Shown piece by piece: positions 45,013-53,664 of a stretch of 64,000 bases of DNA. Origin of the DNA: Paracoccus marcusii (lineage in GTDB: Bacteria > Pseudomonadota > Alphaproteobacteria > Rhodobacterales > Rhodobacteraceae). The stretch covers positions 2,864,501 through 2,928,500 of the forward strand of contig NZ_CP117466.1 in assembly GCF_028621715.1 (NCBI RefSeq), in the 5' to 3' direction. The notes under the pieces were generated by a model, which saw only the letters and a program-made list of their open reading frames with translations, was not told where the DNA came from and made no database searches. The number at the start of each line of letters is the position of its first letter. Within the stretch, counting starts at the first letter, position 1. Both the position numbers and the translations under genes were made by a program.

Positions 45013-48000
45013 CGCGGCATCCAGACGCGGGTCAGCGACAGCAGCTTGTCGACATCCAGGGGCTTGGGCAGATAATCGTTCGCCCCCGCCGCCAGGCACT
45101 GGTTCTGATCCTCGGCCATCGCCTTGGCGGTCAGCATGATGATGGGCAGGCCCTTCCAGCGGTCGATCTTGCGGATCTCGCGCGTGGCGGTCAGGCCGTC
45201 CATCTCGGGCATCATCACGTCCATCAGCACCAGGTCGATCTTGGGCGCGGCACCGTCGTTGATGCGACCCAGGGCCTCCAGCGCCTCGCGGCCGTTCCGG
45301 GCGATCTGCACGGTCGCGCCATGCGGCTCGAACACGCCGGTCAGGGCGTAGACGTTTCGGATGTCGTCCTCGACCACCAGGATGCGGCGCCCTTCCAGCT
45401 GCGCATCGCGGTTCAGCGATGCGGCCAGCATGTCGCGCTGTTTCTGGGGCAGGTCGGACACGACCTGATGCAGGAACAGCGTAACCTCGTTGATCAGGCG
45501 TTCAGGCGACTTGGCGCCCTTGATGATGATCGATTTCGAATAGCGGCGCAGGCGCTGCTCCTCGGCCTCGGACAGGGCGCGCGCAGTATAGACGATGACC
45601 GGCGGGAAGGACGCCGTTCCGTCCCCGTCCAGCTGCTCCAGCACCTCGAACCCCGAGGCGTCCGGCAGGGTCATGTCCAGTACGATGCAGTCGACCGTCT
45701 GGCTGCGGCAGATCTGCAGTGCCTCGGCGGCGGTACCGGCGCCCACCGTCTCGACCCCGTCGCTGGTCAGCAGCGCTTTGAGCCCCAGCATCTGCGCGGG
45801 ATCGTCCTCGACGATCAGCACGCGGCGCAGGCGCTGTTCCAGGCGGGTCTCCAGATTGCGGATCGCCGTGGCCAAGTCGTCGCGCCGCACCGGTTTCATC
45901 ATATAGCTGATGGCGCCCTGGGCCAGCGCCTCCTTGGTGTAATCGTCGGCCGAGACCATATGCACCGGGATGTGTCGCGTGGTCGTGTCACGCTTCAGCC
46001 GGTCCAGCGCGGACAGGCCCGAATGGTCGGGCAGGCCCACATCCATCACGATCGCCTGCGGCAGGAAATGGCGCGCCGCACGCACCGCGTCATCCGCTCG
46101 GCCCACGCAGACGCAGCGGAAGCCCAGCTCCTGCGCCAGACCATAGAGGATGCGGGCGAATGCCGGATCGTCCTCGACCACCAGCATCACCCGGTCGCCG
46201 GCGCTGATGTCCGCGCGGTCGTCCTCGACCCCCGGCAGGGCGTCCAGCATCATCGGCGCGGGTTCGGGCATCGTGGGCGCGGGCAAGGACCGCCGCGCAG
46301 GCGCCGGCGATTGCAGCGCCGGGGCGGCGGGCAGGATCAGCGTGAAGGTGCTGCCCTTGCCGGGCGCGCTGGTCAGCGTGATGCGCCCGCCCAGCAGATC
46401 GGCCAGTTCACGGCAGATCGACAGGCCCAGCCCCGTTCCGCCAAAGCGGCGCGAGATGGTGCCGTCCGCCTGCCGGAACGCCTCGAACACGGTCTCCTGC
46501 TGGCTGGCGTCGATGCCGATGCCGCTGTCCTGCACCGACAGCGCGATCCCCTGCGCCGCCGGGGAAATGTGCAGCACCACCTGCCCCCGTTCGGTGAATT
46601 TCAGCGCGTTCGAGATGAAGTTCCGCAGCACCTGCTCCAGACGCTGCCGGTCGGAGGAGAACGCCGCGACCGTGGGATCGACCTGCGCCGACAGGGTCAG
46701 CCCCTTGTCGCGGGCCTGCGCCTCGAAGGCGCGCACCAGCTTGTCGGCCAGCGCCTGCGGCTCGACCGTGTCGCGCGACACGTCCATCTTGCCGGATTCG
46801 ATCTTGGACAGGTCCAGGATGTCGTTGATCAGCGCCAGCAGATCCTTGCCCGATGCCTCGATCGTCTCGGCCCAACGGACCTGCTCCTCGGACAGGTTGC
46901 GGCCGCGGTTGTCCGACAGCAGCCGCGACATGATCAGCAGCGCGTTCAGCGGCGTGCGCAGCTCATGCGACATGTTGGCGACGAATTCGGACTTGTAGCG
47001 GCTCTCCTGCGCCAGCTCCTGCGCCTGATCCTCCAACATCCGGCGCGACCGGGCCAGCGCATCGCGCTGTTCCTCCAGCTCCTGGGTCTGGCTTTCAAGC
47101 TGGGCGTTCTGTTCTTCCAGCTCTGATTGCTGAGCCTCCAACCGGCGCTGGCTGTCCTGCAGGGCGCGGGTCTGCTCCTCCAGCTCCTCGTTGGACGCCG
47201 CAAGCTCCTCGGTATGGGCGCGCAACTCCTCGGCCTGACGGCGGGTCTCCTCCAGCAACTCTTGCAGCTGCTGGCGGTACTGGGCGGATCGCAGCGCAAT
47301 GCCCAGCTTATCTCCGATACGCTCGAACAGGTCGATCACGCGAGGCAGCGGGGCGGCATCCAGCCCGAACTCCAGCACGCCGTTGATCAGCTGCCCGTCC
47401 CGCATCGGCACGATCAGCGCATGCGCCGTGCGCCCCCGCGCCAGTCCCGTCGCCCAGCCCAGCGCCTGGTCCGGCGCCAGGGACATCTGCAGGATGCGAC
47501 CTTCGGTGACGGCGCGACCCAGATGGCCTTCGTCGTCCGCCACGCGTTCCGCCAGGGCGTCGCCGTCGGTGCCCCATTGCGCCAGCCGCAGGTGGCCATG
47601 TCCATTGCGGGCATAGGCGACGGCGGCCCGCGCGCCGATCCGGTCGGCCAGCACCTGCAGGACCTGGCGGGCCAGCTTTTCCGCGGTCAGGTCACCCTGG
47701 ACGGCACGGGACACCGCGACCTGGGTGCCGGTGATCCAGTCGGTGTCCAGCAGCTTGCCGCGGGTGACGATCAGCCTTCGCCCCAGAAATCCCAGGCACA
47801 GATACACGATCCCGGCCAAGCCGCGGTTCACGGCCGCCACGGTCGGATCGATGCCGGTGTTGTCCTTCTGGAACGCCAGCGCCATCGCCACGCAGACTAG
47901 CACGGCCGTGGCCACCGGCAGCGCGGGCCAGCGCGCGAAGACCGCAAGGCTCAACGGCAGGATATAGATTAGCCAGACCGCCGTCCCCAACGGCACCATC

Positions 48001-48074
48001 AGATCGAGGGTGAACACGCCGGCAAGCGCCGCTGCGATGACGACCAGAATCGTCAGGTCTTGGGTCTTGGTCAC
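45009..48074 (-). CDS. Membrane hybrid histidine kinase with three receiver domains
   Basis: 1021 residues. Four hydrophobic segments in the first 100 residues, a GAF-like domain (about 120-270), then a long coiled coil (about 270-355, rich in Glu/Gln repeats). HisKA has His370 in FVANMSHELRTPLNAL, and the ATPase domain has FISNALKFTERG, DSGIGI and GTGLGLSI. Three receivers follow, with Asp in IVMDVGLPD, IVLDMTLPD and VLMDVMMPEMDG. The start is GTG with AGGAGAG upstream. It is the first gene of a three-gene operon with cheR and the HWE kinase. Confidence 0.92.
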   Translation of the reverse strand: MTKTQDLTILVVIAAALAGVFTLDLMVPLGTAVWLIYILPLSLAVFARWPALPVATAVLVCVAMALAFQKDNTGIDPTVAAVNRGLAGIVYLCLGFLGRRLIVTRGKLLDTDWITGTQVAVSRAVQGDLTAEKLARQVLQVLADRIGARAAVAYARNGHGHLRLAQWGTDGDALAERVADDEGHLGRAVTEGRILQMSLAPDQALGWATGLARGRTAHALIVPMRDGQLINGVLEFGLDAAPLPRVIDLFERIGDKLGIALRSAQYRQQLQELLEETRRQAEELRAHTEELAASNEELEEQTRALQDSQRRLEAQQSELEEQNAQLESQTQELEEQRDALARSRRMLEDQAQELAQESRYKSEFVANMSHELRTPLNALLIMSRLLSDNRGRNLSEEQVRWAETIEASGKDLLALINDILDLSKIESGKMDVSRDTVEPQALADKLVRAFEAQARDKGLTLSAQVDPTVAAFSSDRQRLEQVLRNFISNALKFTERGQVVLHISPAAQGIALSVQDSGIGIDASQQETVFEAFRQADGTISRRFGGTGLGLSICRELADLLGGRITLTSAPGKGSTFTLILPAAPALQSPAPARRSLPAPTMPEPAPMMLDALPGVEDDRADISAGDRVMLVVEDDPAFARILYGLAQELGFRCVCVGRADDAVRAARHFLPQAIVMDVGLPDHSGLSALDRLKRDTTTRHIPVHMVSADDYTKEALAQGAISYMMKPVRRDDLATAIRNLETRLEQRLRRVLIVEDDPAQMLGLKALLTSDGVETVGAGTAAEALQICRSQTVDCIVLDMTLPDASGFEVLEQLDGDGTASFPPVIVYTARALSEAEEQRLRRYSKSIIIKGAKSPERLINEVTLFLHQVVSDLPQKQRDMLAASLNRDAQLEGRRILVVEDDIRNVYALTGVFEPHGATVQIARNGREALEALGRINDGAAPKIDLVLMDVMMPEMDGLTATREIRKIDRWKGLPIIMLTAKAMAEDQNQCLAAGANDYLPKPLDVDKLLSLTRVWMPR

Positions 48075-48237
48075 GATCTCTCCTGGTCGGCGGCATTTTC
48101 GACGTCACCGTCGAACGCCGCGACAGGACCTTTCGTTCAACCGCCTGTGATCAATATTTGATAATCCGGTGCGACCCAACGGTCCCCGTCATTCGCGCCG
48201 CATGGCCATATCCAAACCGGACGGTCCTGTCGAGGGC

Positions 48238-48786
48238 TCAGCGCGCCCGCGGCGGCCACATCCGCGCCCAGACCCCGTCGCGACGGACCAGCGCATGGTG
48301 CAGCGCCGCGCCGACATGCAGGGCCAACACCGCCATCAGCGCCCAGGCCGCCAGTTCGTGCAGGCTGCTGGCGGCGTCGGCCAGGGGCTTTGACCGGGGG
48401 ACCAGCGTCGGCATTCCAAGCGCATCCAGCCCCTCGATCGGAAAGCCGCCCGCGCGCACGCGGACGTACCCCGACAGCGGCATCACGATCATCAGCCCGT
48501 ACAGCGCCAGATGCGACAGCCCCGCCACCCGCCGCTGCCAGTCGGGCATGGTCGCGGGCAGCGGCGCGGGCGGATGCGTCAGCCGCCAGACCAGCCGCAC
48601 CGCGATGATGACGATCAGCAGGCTGCCCACGTTCTTGTGAAACAGGTACAGCGCGTCGCCCAGGCCGCGGTCCAGCCCGTCCTGCACCATCAGCAGACCC
48701 ACCGGGATCATCGCCAGGATCAGCGCCGCGACCAGCCAGTGCAGCATCCGCGCCGTGGTGCCATAGCCTGCGGGTCGGTGATCCAT
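48238..48786 (-). CDS. Cytochrome b561-family protein
   Basis: 182 residues with four membrane helices and conserved His in RMLHWLVAALILAMIP, LFHKNVGSLL, LSHLALYGLMIVMPLSGYV and LHELAAWALMAVLALHVGAALHH, the ligands for two b-type haems. It probably shuttles electrons from quinol in the inner membrane. It is preceded by its own short promoter region and lies 163 bp from the hybrid kinase. Its substrate is unknown. Confidence 0.9.
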   Translation of the reverse strand: MDHRPAGYGTTARMLHWLVAALILAMIPVGLLMVQDGLDRGLGDALYLFHKNVGSLLIVIIAVRLVWRLTHPPAPLPATMPDWQRRVAGLSHLALYGLMIVMPLSGYVRVRAGGFPIEGLDALGMPTLVPRSKPLADAASSLHELAAWALMAVLALHVGAALHHALVRRDGVWARMWPPRAR

Positions 48787-48864
48787 GGCGCAGCCCTCCT
48801 GTCGTGACAGGATAGCCCGGGATCGTGCTGAGGCAAGCCTGTTCAGAAGTCAGCTTGACGCGTC

Positions 48865-49632
48865 ATGCCCCTGTCATATGTTCACCCGATGCAAATTTCC
48901 CGCCCCGACCTTACCAATCCCACCGTAAGACCGGCCCCCGCCGCAGGCCGCCGCCTGCCCGAGGGGTTGATCCTGGCCATTCCCGCGGGATTGGCCCTGA
49001 ACCTGGGCATCGGCGTGATGGTCCTGGGCCAGGGCACGGGTGCCCTGGTCGCGGGCGTCGTCTATCTGGCGGGGGCCGCGCTGGTCTGCGTTGCGATGCG
49101 CAGGCATTATCCGCATGCCAGGCTGGGGTCGTGCAACGCGGTGACGCTGATGCGCATGGCGCTGACGACGGCGTTGATCGCGCCCCTGGTCGGCGGGGTC
49201 GCGGCGGGCTGGGCAGTGGCGGCGATCGCGACCATATCACTGACCCTGGACGGGGTGGATGGCTGGCTGGCGCGGCGCAGCGGCCTGTGCTCCGATTTCG
49301 GTGGCCGTTTCGACATGGAGGTCGACGCCGCGCTGGCCCTGATCCTGGCGCTGCACGCCCTTGCCGGCAGCCCCGTCGGACCCGAGATCCTGGCCCTGGG
49401 CGTCATGCGCTATCTGTTCATCGGGGCGGGGCTGGTCTGGCCGTGGATCATGGCGCCGCTGCCGGTCAGCTATGCCCGCAAGGCCGTCTGCGTGCTGCAG
49501 CTTGCGACGCTGATCGCGCTTCAGGTGCCGGTCCTGTCGGACGATCTGGCGATCACCCTGGCGCGGATCGCGGCGGCGGCGCTGATCTGGTCCTTTGGCC
49601 GCGACGTACTGTGGTTGCGGGGCCATCGGTGA
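48865..49632 (+). CDS. CDP-alcohol phosphatidyltransferase family protein
   Basis: 255 residues (or 247 from ATG 48889, MQISRPDL). It has the CDP-OH catalytic motif with Asp-Gly...Ala-Arg...Gly...Asp...Asp in LDGVDGWLARRSGLCSDF and GGRFDMEVDA. Six membrane helices. It makes a phospholipid or other phosphodiester-linked lipid from a CDP-alcohol and a second alcohol, identity unknown. It is followed by a sulfatase-like gene with a GTGA overlap. It is larger than Pgs or Pss, with an N-terminal extension of about 85 residues. Confidence 0.85.
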   Translation: MPLSYVHPMQISRPDLTNPTVRPAPAAGRRLPEGLILAIPAGLALNLGIGVMVLGQGTGALVAGVVYLAGAALVCVAMRRHYPHARLGSCNAVTLMRMALTTALIAPLVGGVAAGWAVAAIATISLTLDGVDGWLARRSGLCSDFGGRFDMEVDAALALILALHALAGSPVGPEILALGVMRYLFIGAGLVWPWIMAPLPVSYARKAVCVLQLATLIALQVPVLSDDLAITLARIAAAALIWSFGRDVLWLRGHR

Positions 49633-51206
49633 CCCCCCGGCCCTTGTCGGTCCTTGCCGCCATCCTGCTGCTGCACGTCCTGCTGGCGCTGCCCGCGCAT
49701 CCCGATCAGCTGGCCTGGGCCGCGCTGGCACGCCCGGCGCCGGAACTGGCGGTGCTGATCCTGCTGGCGCTGGCCGCGGGCCGGACGGTCGCGGGGCGGC
49801 TGCTGCGCGTGGCGGCGACCCTGGCCCTGACGCTGGTCACCGTGCTGAAGGTCGCGGACCTGGCAATGCTGGAAAGCCTGGGCCGCAGGTTCAACCCGGT
49901 CGCGGACCTGCCCCTGATCGATGCATCCGTCCGGCTGATCGCCGGCAGCCTGGGCCCCTGGCAGGCGGCGGGTGCGGTTCTGGCCGCGCTTCTGGCCACG
50001 TTGCTTATCGTAGCGGGCACATGGTGGGCGATGGGCGTGCTGATGCGCCGGGCCCCGCGTGCCGCCTGGATGCGGATCGCCGGTCTGGCAGCCTCTGTCG
50101 CGGGGATCGCACTGCTGGCGGTAATGCCGCCCCCGACGGCCGCCTATGCCATCGACCGCGCGCAGCTGTCGGCACGCACCGTGACAGAGCTGCGCCAGTT
50201 CAACGAACAGGCGCGCCAGGACACGCTGGCCGGGCTGCAGGATCCGCTGGCGCTGATCGACCGCGACGTTCTGGTGATCTTTCTGGAAAGCTATGGCCGC
50301 ACCAGCTTTGACACGCCCTTCTATGCCGACACGCACCTGCCCCGGCTGCGCCAGGGACAACAGGTGCTGCAGGATCGCGGATTGGCCATGGCATCAGGCT
50401 TCCTGACGTCGCCGACGCATGGCGGGCAAAGTTGGCTGGCGCATGCGACGCTGGCCAACGGGCTGTGGGTCAATGACCAGACGCGTTATCAGGCGGCCAT
50501 CGCCAGCGGGCGCCGCACGCTGTTCCACCACGCCGCCGATGCCGGGTTCCGTACCGCGGCCGTGATGCCCGCCATCGTTCGTCCTTGGCCCGAGGCGTCG
50601 ACGATGGGCTTCCAGCGGATCCTGGCGGCACCCGACCTGGGCTATCGCGGGCAGCCGTTCAACTGGGTCACCATGCCCGATCAATTCACGCTGGCCGCCA
50701 CCGACCGCCTGTTGCGCGACGGCAGCGACCCGCGCCGCCTGTTCGCGCAGATCGCCCTGATCTCGTCCCACGCGCCCTGGACCCCTGTCCCCGAAATGCT
50801 GCCCTGGGAGGATCTGGGCGACGGCACCGAATTCGACGCGATGGCGCAAGCGGGCGATCCGCCGAACGTCGTATGGCGCGACCGCGACCGGGTGCGGGCC
50901 CAGTATCGTGACACGATCGACTATACGCTGCAGGCGGTGCTGGACTATGCCGCGCGGCAAGAAGAGGACGCGCCCCTGATGATCCTGGTCGGCGATCACC
51001 AGGCCGCCACCACCATCGGCCTGGACGACCGCCGAGAGGTTCCGATCCACGTCATCGGCCCGCCCGATCTGGTCGCGCGGACCGACGGTTGGGGCCTGAC
51101 GCGGGGGCTGGTCCCGGAACCGGGCAGCCCGGCGATGCCGATGGAGGCACTTCGCGACCGTTTCATGCGCAACTTTTCCGGGTCCCTGGACGTGCCTCCT
51201 GCATGA
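49629..51206 (+). CDS. Membrane-anchored sulfatase/LTA-synthase-like phosphotransferase
   Basis: 525 residues. Five hydrophobic segments in the first 170 residues anchor a periplasmic alkaline-phosphatase-fold domain. That domain has VLVIFLESYGRTSF, SPTHGGQSWLAHATLANG (nucleophile region), ISSHAPWTPVPE and LVGDHQAATT (metal ligands), like LtaS, OpgB or sulfatases. It could transfer a phospho-alcohol group from a phospholipid head to a glycan or lipid. The GTG start overlaps the previous stop. It lies inside a cluster with a flippase-like protein and a glycosyltransferase. Confidence 0.85.
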   Translation: MTPRPLSVLAAILLLHVLLALPAHPDQLAWAALARPAPELAVLILLALAAGRTVAGRLLRVAATLALTLVTVLKVADLAMLESLGRRFNPVADLPLIDASVRLIAGSLGPWQAAGAVLAALLATLLIVAGTWWAMGVLMRRAPRAAWMRIAGLAASVAGIALLAVMPPPTAAYAIDRAQLSARTVTELRQFNEQARQDTLAGLQDPLALIDRDVLVIFLESYGRTSFDTPFYADTHLPRLRQGQQVLQDRGLAMASGFLTSPTHGGQSWLAHATLANGLWVNDQTRYQAAIASGRRTLFHHAADAGFRTAAVMPAIVRPWPEASTMGFQRILAAPDLGYRGQPFNWVTMPDQFTLAATDRLLRDGSDPRRLFAQIALISSHAPWTPVPEMLPWEDLGDGTEFDAMAQAGDPPNVVWRDRDRVRAQYRDTIDYTLQAVLDYAARQEEDAPLMILVGDHQAATTIGLDDRREVPIHVIGPPDLVARTDGWGLTRGLVPEPGSPAMPMEALRDRFMRNFSGSLDVPPA

Positions 51207-52147
51207 ACGTGACACGTAGTCTTCAAATTCTGGTCGCCCTGGCGGTGATGGCGCTTCTGTGGTTCGGCCTTGACGGCCAACAGGCGCTGCACCTGCTGGT
51301 GCGTGCCGATCCGCTGTGGCTGGCGGCCGCCGCGCTGGCCCTGACGGCGCAAACGGTGCTGTCGGCGATGCGCTGGCGGCTGACGGCGAGGCAGCTTGGC
51401 CAGACCATCCCCCTCACCCGGGCCATCGGCGAATACTACCTTGCGCAGGTCGTCAACCAGTCGCTGCCCGGCGGTGTCGTGGGCGATGCCGGCCGCGCAG
51501 TCCGCGCGCGTCATCAGGCGGGCCTGCGCCGCGCCGGCGCCGCCGTCGCGATCGAGCGCCTGGCGGGCCAGGTCGCGCTGTTCCTGGTGCTGGCGGCGGG
51601 CGCGCTGACCGTGACGCTGATGCCGGGCGGGCTGACGTTGCCGTCTTGGGTCATGGGCCTGATCGGCGCGCTGCTGAGCGTCGCGCTGATCGCGATGCTG
51701 GCCATCGGCGGCGCGGGACAGCTGCCTGGGCGCGCGGGCACCGCCGCACGCGATCTGCGGGGCGCGTTGCGCGTCACGCTGCTGGCGCCGGGCGCCCTGC
51801 CGCGTCAGGTGGCGCTGAACCTGGCGATCACCGGGGCCAACCTTGCGGCCTTTGCCTTCTGCGCCGCGGCCACCGGCACGATGATGTCCCCGGTCGAGAC
51901 CGCCGTTCTGGTGCCGCTGATCCTGCTGACCATGATCCTGCCGCTGACCGTCAGCGGGTGGGGTCTGCGCGAGGGTGCGGCCGCCGGGCTGTTCCCCCTG
52001 ATCGGCGCCAGCGCGCAGGCGGGGCTTGCCGCCAGCCTGGCCTTCGGCCTGATGTTTCTGGCCAGCACCCTGCCGGGGCTGCTGGTCCTGCTGGCGCAGC
52101 GCCGCGTCAACCGTCCCGCCCCCGCAGCCATACAGGCAGACCCGTGA
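51203..52147 (+). CDS. Flippase-like UPF0104 / LPG-synthase transmembrane protein
   Basis: 314 residues with about eight membrane helices and the family signature NQSLPGGVVGDAGRAVRARH after the second helix. Homologous domains are the flippase portion of MprF-type proteins. Here no aminoacyltransferase domain is attached, so it may move a (glyco)lipid across the membrane. ATGA and GTGA overlaps with both neighbours suggest co-translation and a shared pathway. Confidence 0.83.
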   Translation: MNVTRSLQILVALAVMALLWFGLDGQQALHLLVRADPLWLAAAALALTAQTVLSAMRWRLTARQLGQTIPLTRAIGEYYLAQVVNQSLPGGVVGDAGRAVRARHQAGLRRAGAAVAIERLAGQVALFLVLAAGALTVTLMPGGLTLPSWVMGLIGALLSVALIAMLAIGGAGQLPGRAGTAARDLRGALRVTLLAPGALPRQVALNLAITGANLAAFAFCAAATGTMMSPVETAVLVPLILLTMILPLTVSGWGLREGAAAGLFPLIGASAQAGLAASLAFGLMFLASTLPGLLVLLAQRRVNRPAPAAIQADP

Positions 52148-53193
52148 CCGACCCAAAGACCCTGACCTTTGCCCTGCCGGGCGACATCACCACCCTGACC
52201 GGCGGCTATATCTACGACCGCCGCATGGTCCAGGGGCTGCGCGACCAGGGCCGGCATGTCGATGTCCTGGCCCTGCCCGACAGCTTTCCGACCCCGTCCG
52301 ACAGCGACATGCGCCAGGCGCTTGACGCGCTGCAGGCGTTGCCCGCGGATCGGCCAGTGATCATCGACGGGCTGGCCTTTGGCGCGCTGGACCCGCAGGG
52401 GGTGGCCGCGATCCGCGCGCCCATCGTGGCGATGATCCATCATCCCCTGGCCCAGGAAAGCGCCCTGCCCGCCGATCTGGCCGACCATCTGTGGCGGACC
52501 GAGCGCGCGAACCTGGCCCATGCGCGCCACGTGATGGTGCCCAGCCAGCATACGCGCGACATGCTGGTCGACCGCTATGATGTGCCCGCCGACCGGATCA
52601 CCGTCGCCCGCCCCGGCACCGACCGCCCGGAACAGCCCGCCACGCCGCAGGACCCGCCGCTGATCCTGTCGGTGGGCATCCTGCACCCTCGCAAGGGTCA
52701 TGATGTCCTGATCGCCGCGCTGGCGGCGTTGGCCGATCTGGACTGGCAGGCGGTGATCGTGGGCAACCCCTGGGACGCGGCCCATGTGGCCGACCTGCAG
52801 GCGCAGATCGCCGCCAGCGGACTGGATGGACGGCTTGAGCTGGCCGGACGGGTCGAGGCGGATCGCCTGGCGGACCTGTACCGAAAGGCCTCGATCTTTG
52901 CACTGGCGACCCGGTACGAGGGTTACGGCATCGTCTTCGACGAGGCGCTGTCCCATGGCCTGCCCATCGTCAGCACGCGCGCGGGCGCGGTGCCGGGAAC
53001 GGTTCCGGCCGATGCGGGCCTGCTGGTCGCACCCGACGATGCGCCCGCGCTGGCGCAGGCGCTGCGCCGCATGCTGACCGACCCGGCCGAGCGTGCCGCA
53101 CGGGCGGCCGCCGCCGCACGGGCGGGGGCGGCGCTGCCGAGCTGGTCGGACACCGCACGCGTGGCGGGCGGGGTTCTGGACGCGCTGGACTGA
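52144..53193 (+). CDS. Glycosyltransferase family 4
   Basis: 349 residues with a GT-B fold. The N-terminal part has GGYIYDRRMVQGLRDQGR, and the C-terminal part has LSVGILHPRKGHDVLIAALA, ATRYEGYGIVFDEALSHGLP (the E-x7-E sugar-nucleotide motif) and AGAVPGTVPADAGLLV. It probably adds a hexose to the lipid or glycan of the cluster. The GTG start overlaps the flippase-like stop. It is the last gene of the cluster. Confidence 0.87.
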   Translation: MTDPKTLTFALPGDITTLTGGYIYDRRMVQGLRDQGRHVDVLALPDSFPTPSDSDMRQALDALQALPADRPVIIDGLAFGALDPQGVAAIRAPIVAMIHHPLAQESALPADLADHLWRTERANLAHARHVMVPSQHTRDMLVDRYDVPADRITVARPGTDRPEQPATPQDPPLILSVGILHPRKGHDVLIAALAALADLDWQAVIVGNPWDAAHVADLQAQIAASGLDGRLELAGRVEADRLADLYRKASIFALATRYEGYGIVFDEALSHGLPIVSTRAGAVPGTVPADAGLLVAPDDAPALAQALRRMLTDPAERAARAAAAARAGAALPSWSDTARVAGGVLDALD

Positions 53194-53247
53194 CTTGCGG
53201 GGCGCGGCCCGCGCGTGCATCACTGCCCCGCAACCACGGAGGCCGCG

Positions 53248-53661
53248 ATGAAATCCCTGTTCCACCTTGCCATCCATGTCACCGACCTGGACGCGGCCCG
53301 TCGCTTCTATGGCGACATCCTGGGCTGTGCCGAGGGTCGGTCCACCGACACCTGGGTCGATTTCGACTTTTTCGGCCACCAGCTGTCGCTGCATCTGGGC
53401 ACGCCCTTTCCCACGACCCGCACCGGCCGGGTGGGCGATCACATGGTGATGATGCCGCATCTGGGGGTCGTGCTGCCGCTGGCGGATTGGCTGGCCTTGG
53501 CCGACCGCCTGGCCGCGGCGGGCGTGTCCTTTGACATCCCGCCCCAGATCCGCTTCAAGGGCCAGCCCGGAGAGCAGCGGACGATGTTCTTCTTCGACCC
53601 CTCGGGCAACCCGATCGAGGTCAAGGGCTTTGCCGATTTCGACGGTCTGTTCGCGTCCTGA
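53248..53661 (+). CDS. VOC-family protein (glyoxalase/dioxygenase fold)
   Basis: 137 residues: FHLAIHVTDLDAARRFYGDI, then WVDFDFFGHQLSLHL, GVVLPLADWLALADRLA and FFFDPSGNPIEVKGF. The VOC metal-site residues (His at 8 or so, His/Glu later) are visible. It resembles small dioxygenase-like or glyoxalase proteins with unknown substrate. GGAG lies about 8 bases upstream of the ATG. It converges with the kinase gene, 3 bp apart. Confidence 0.85.
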   Translation: MKSLFHLAIHVTDLDAARRFYGDILGCAEGRSTDTWVDFDFFGHQLSLHLGTPFPTTRTGRVGDHMVMMPHLGVVLPLADWLALADRLAAAGVSFDIPPQIRFKGQPGEQRTMFFFDPSGNPIEVKGFADFDGLFAS

Positions 53662-53664
53662 CCA

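Noticed and set aside
44973..47126. Plus-strand open frame of over 700 codons inside the hybrid kinase gene
   Set aside because: It runs antisense to the three receiver domains and is rich in Arg, Gln and His, a typical shadow.
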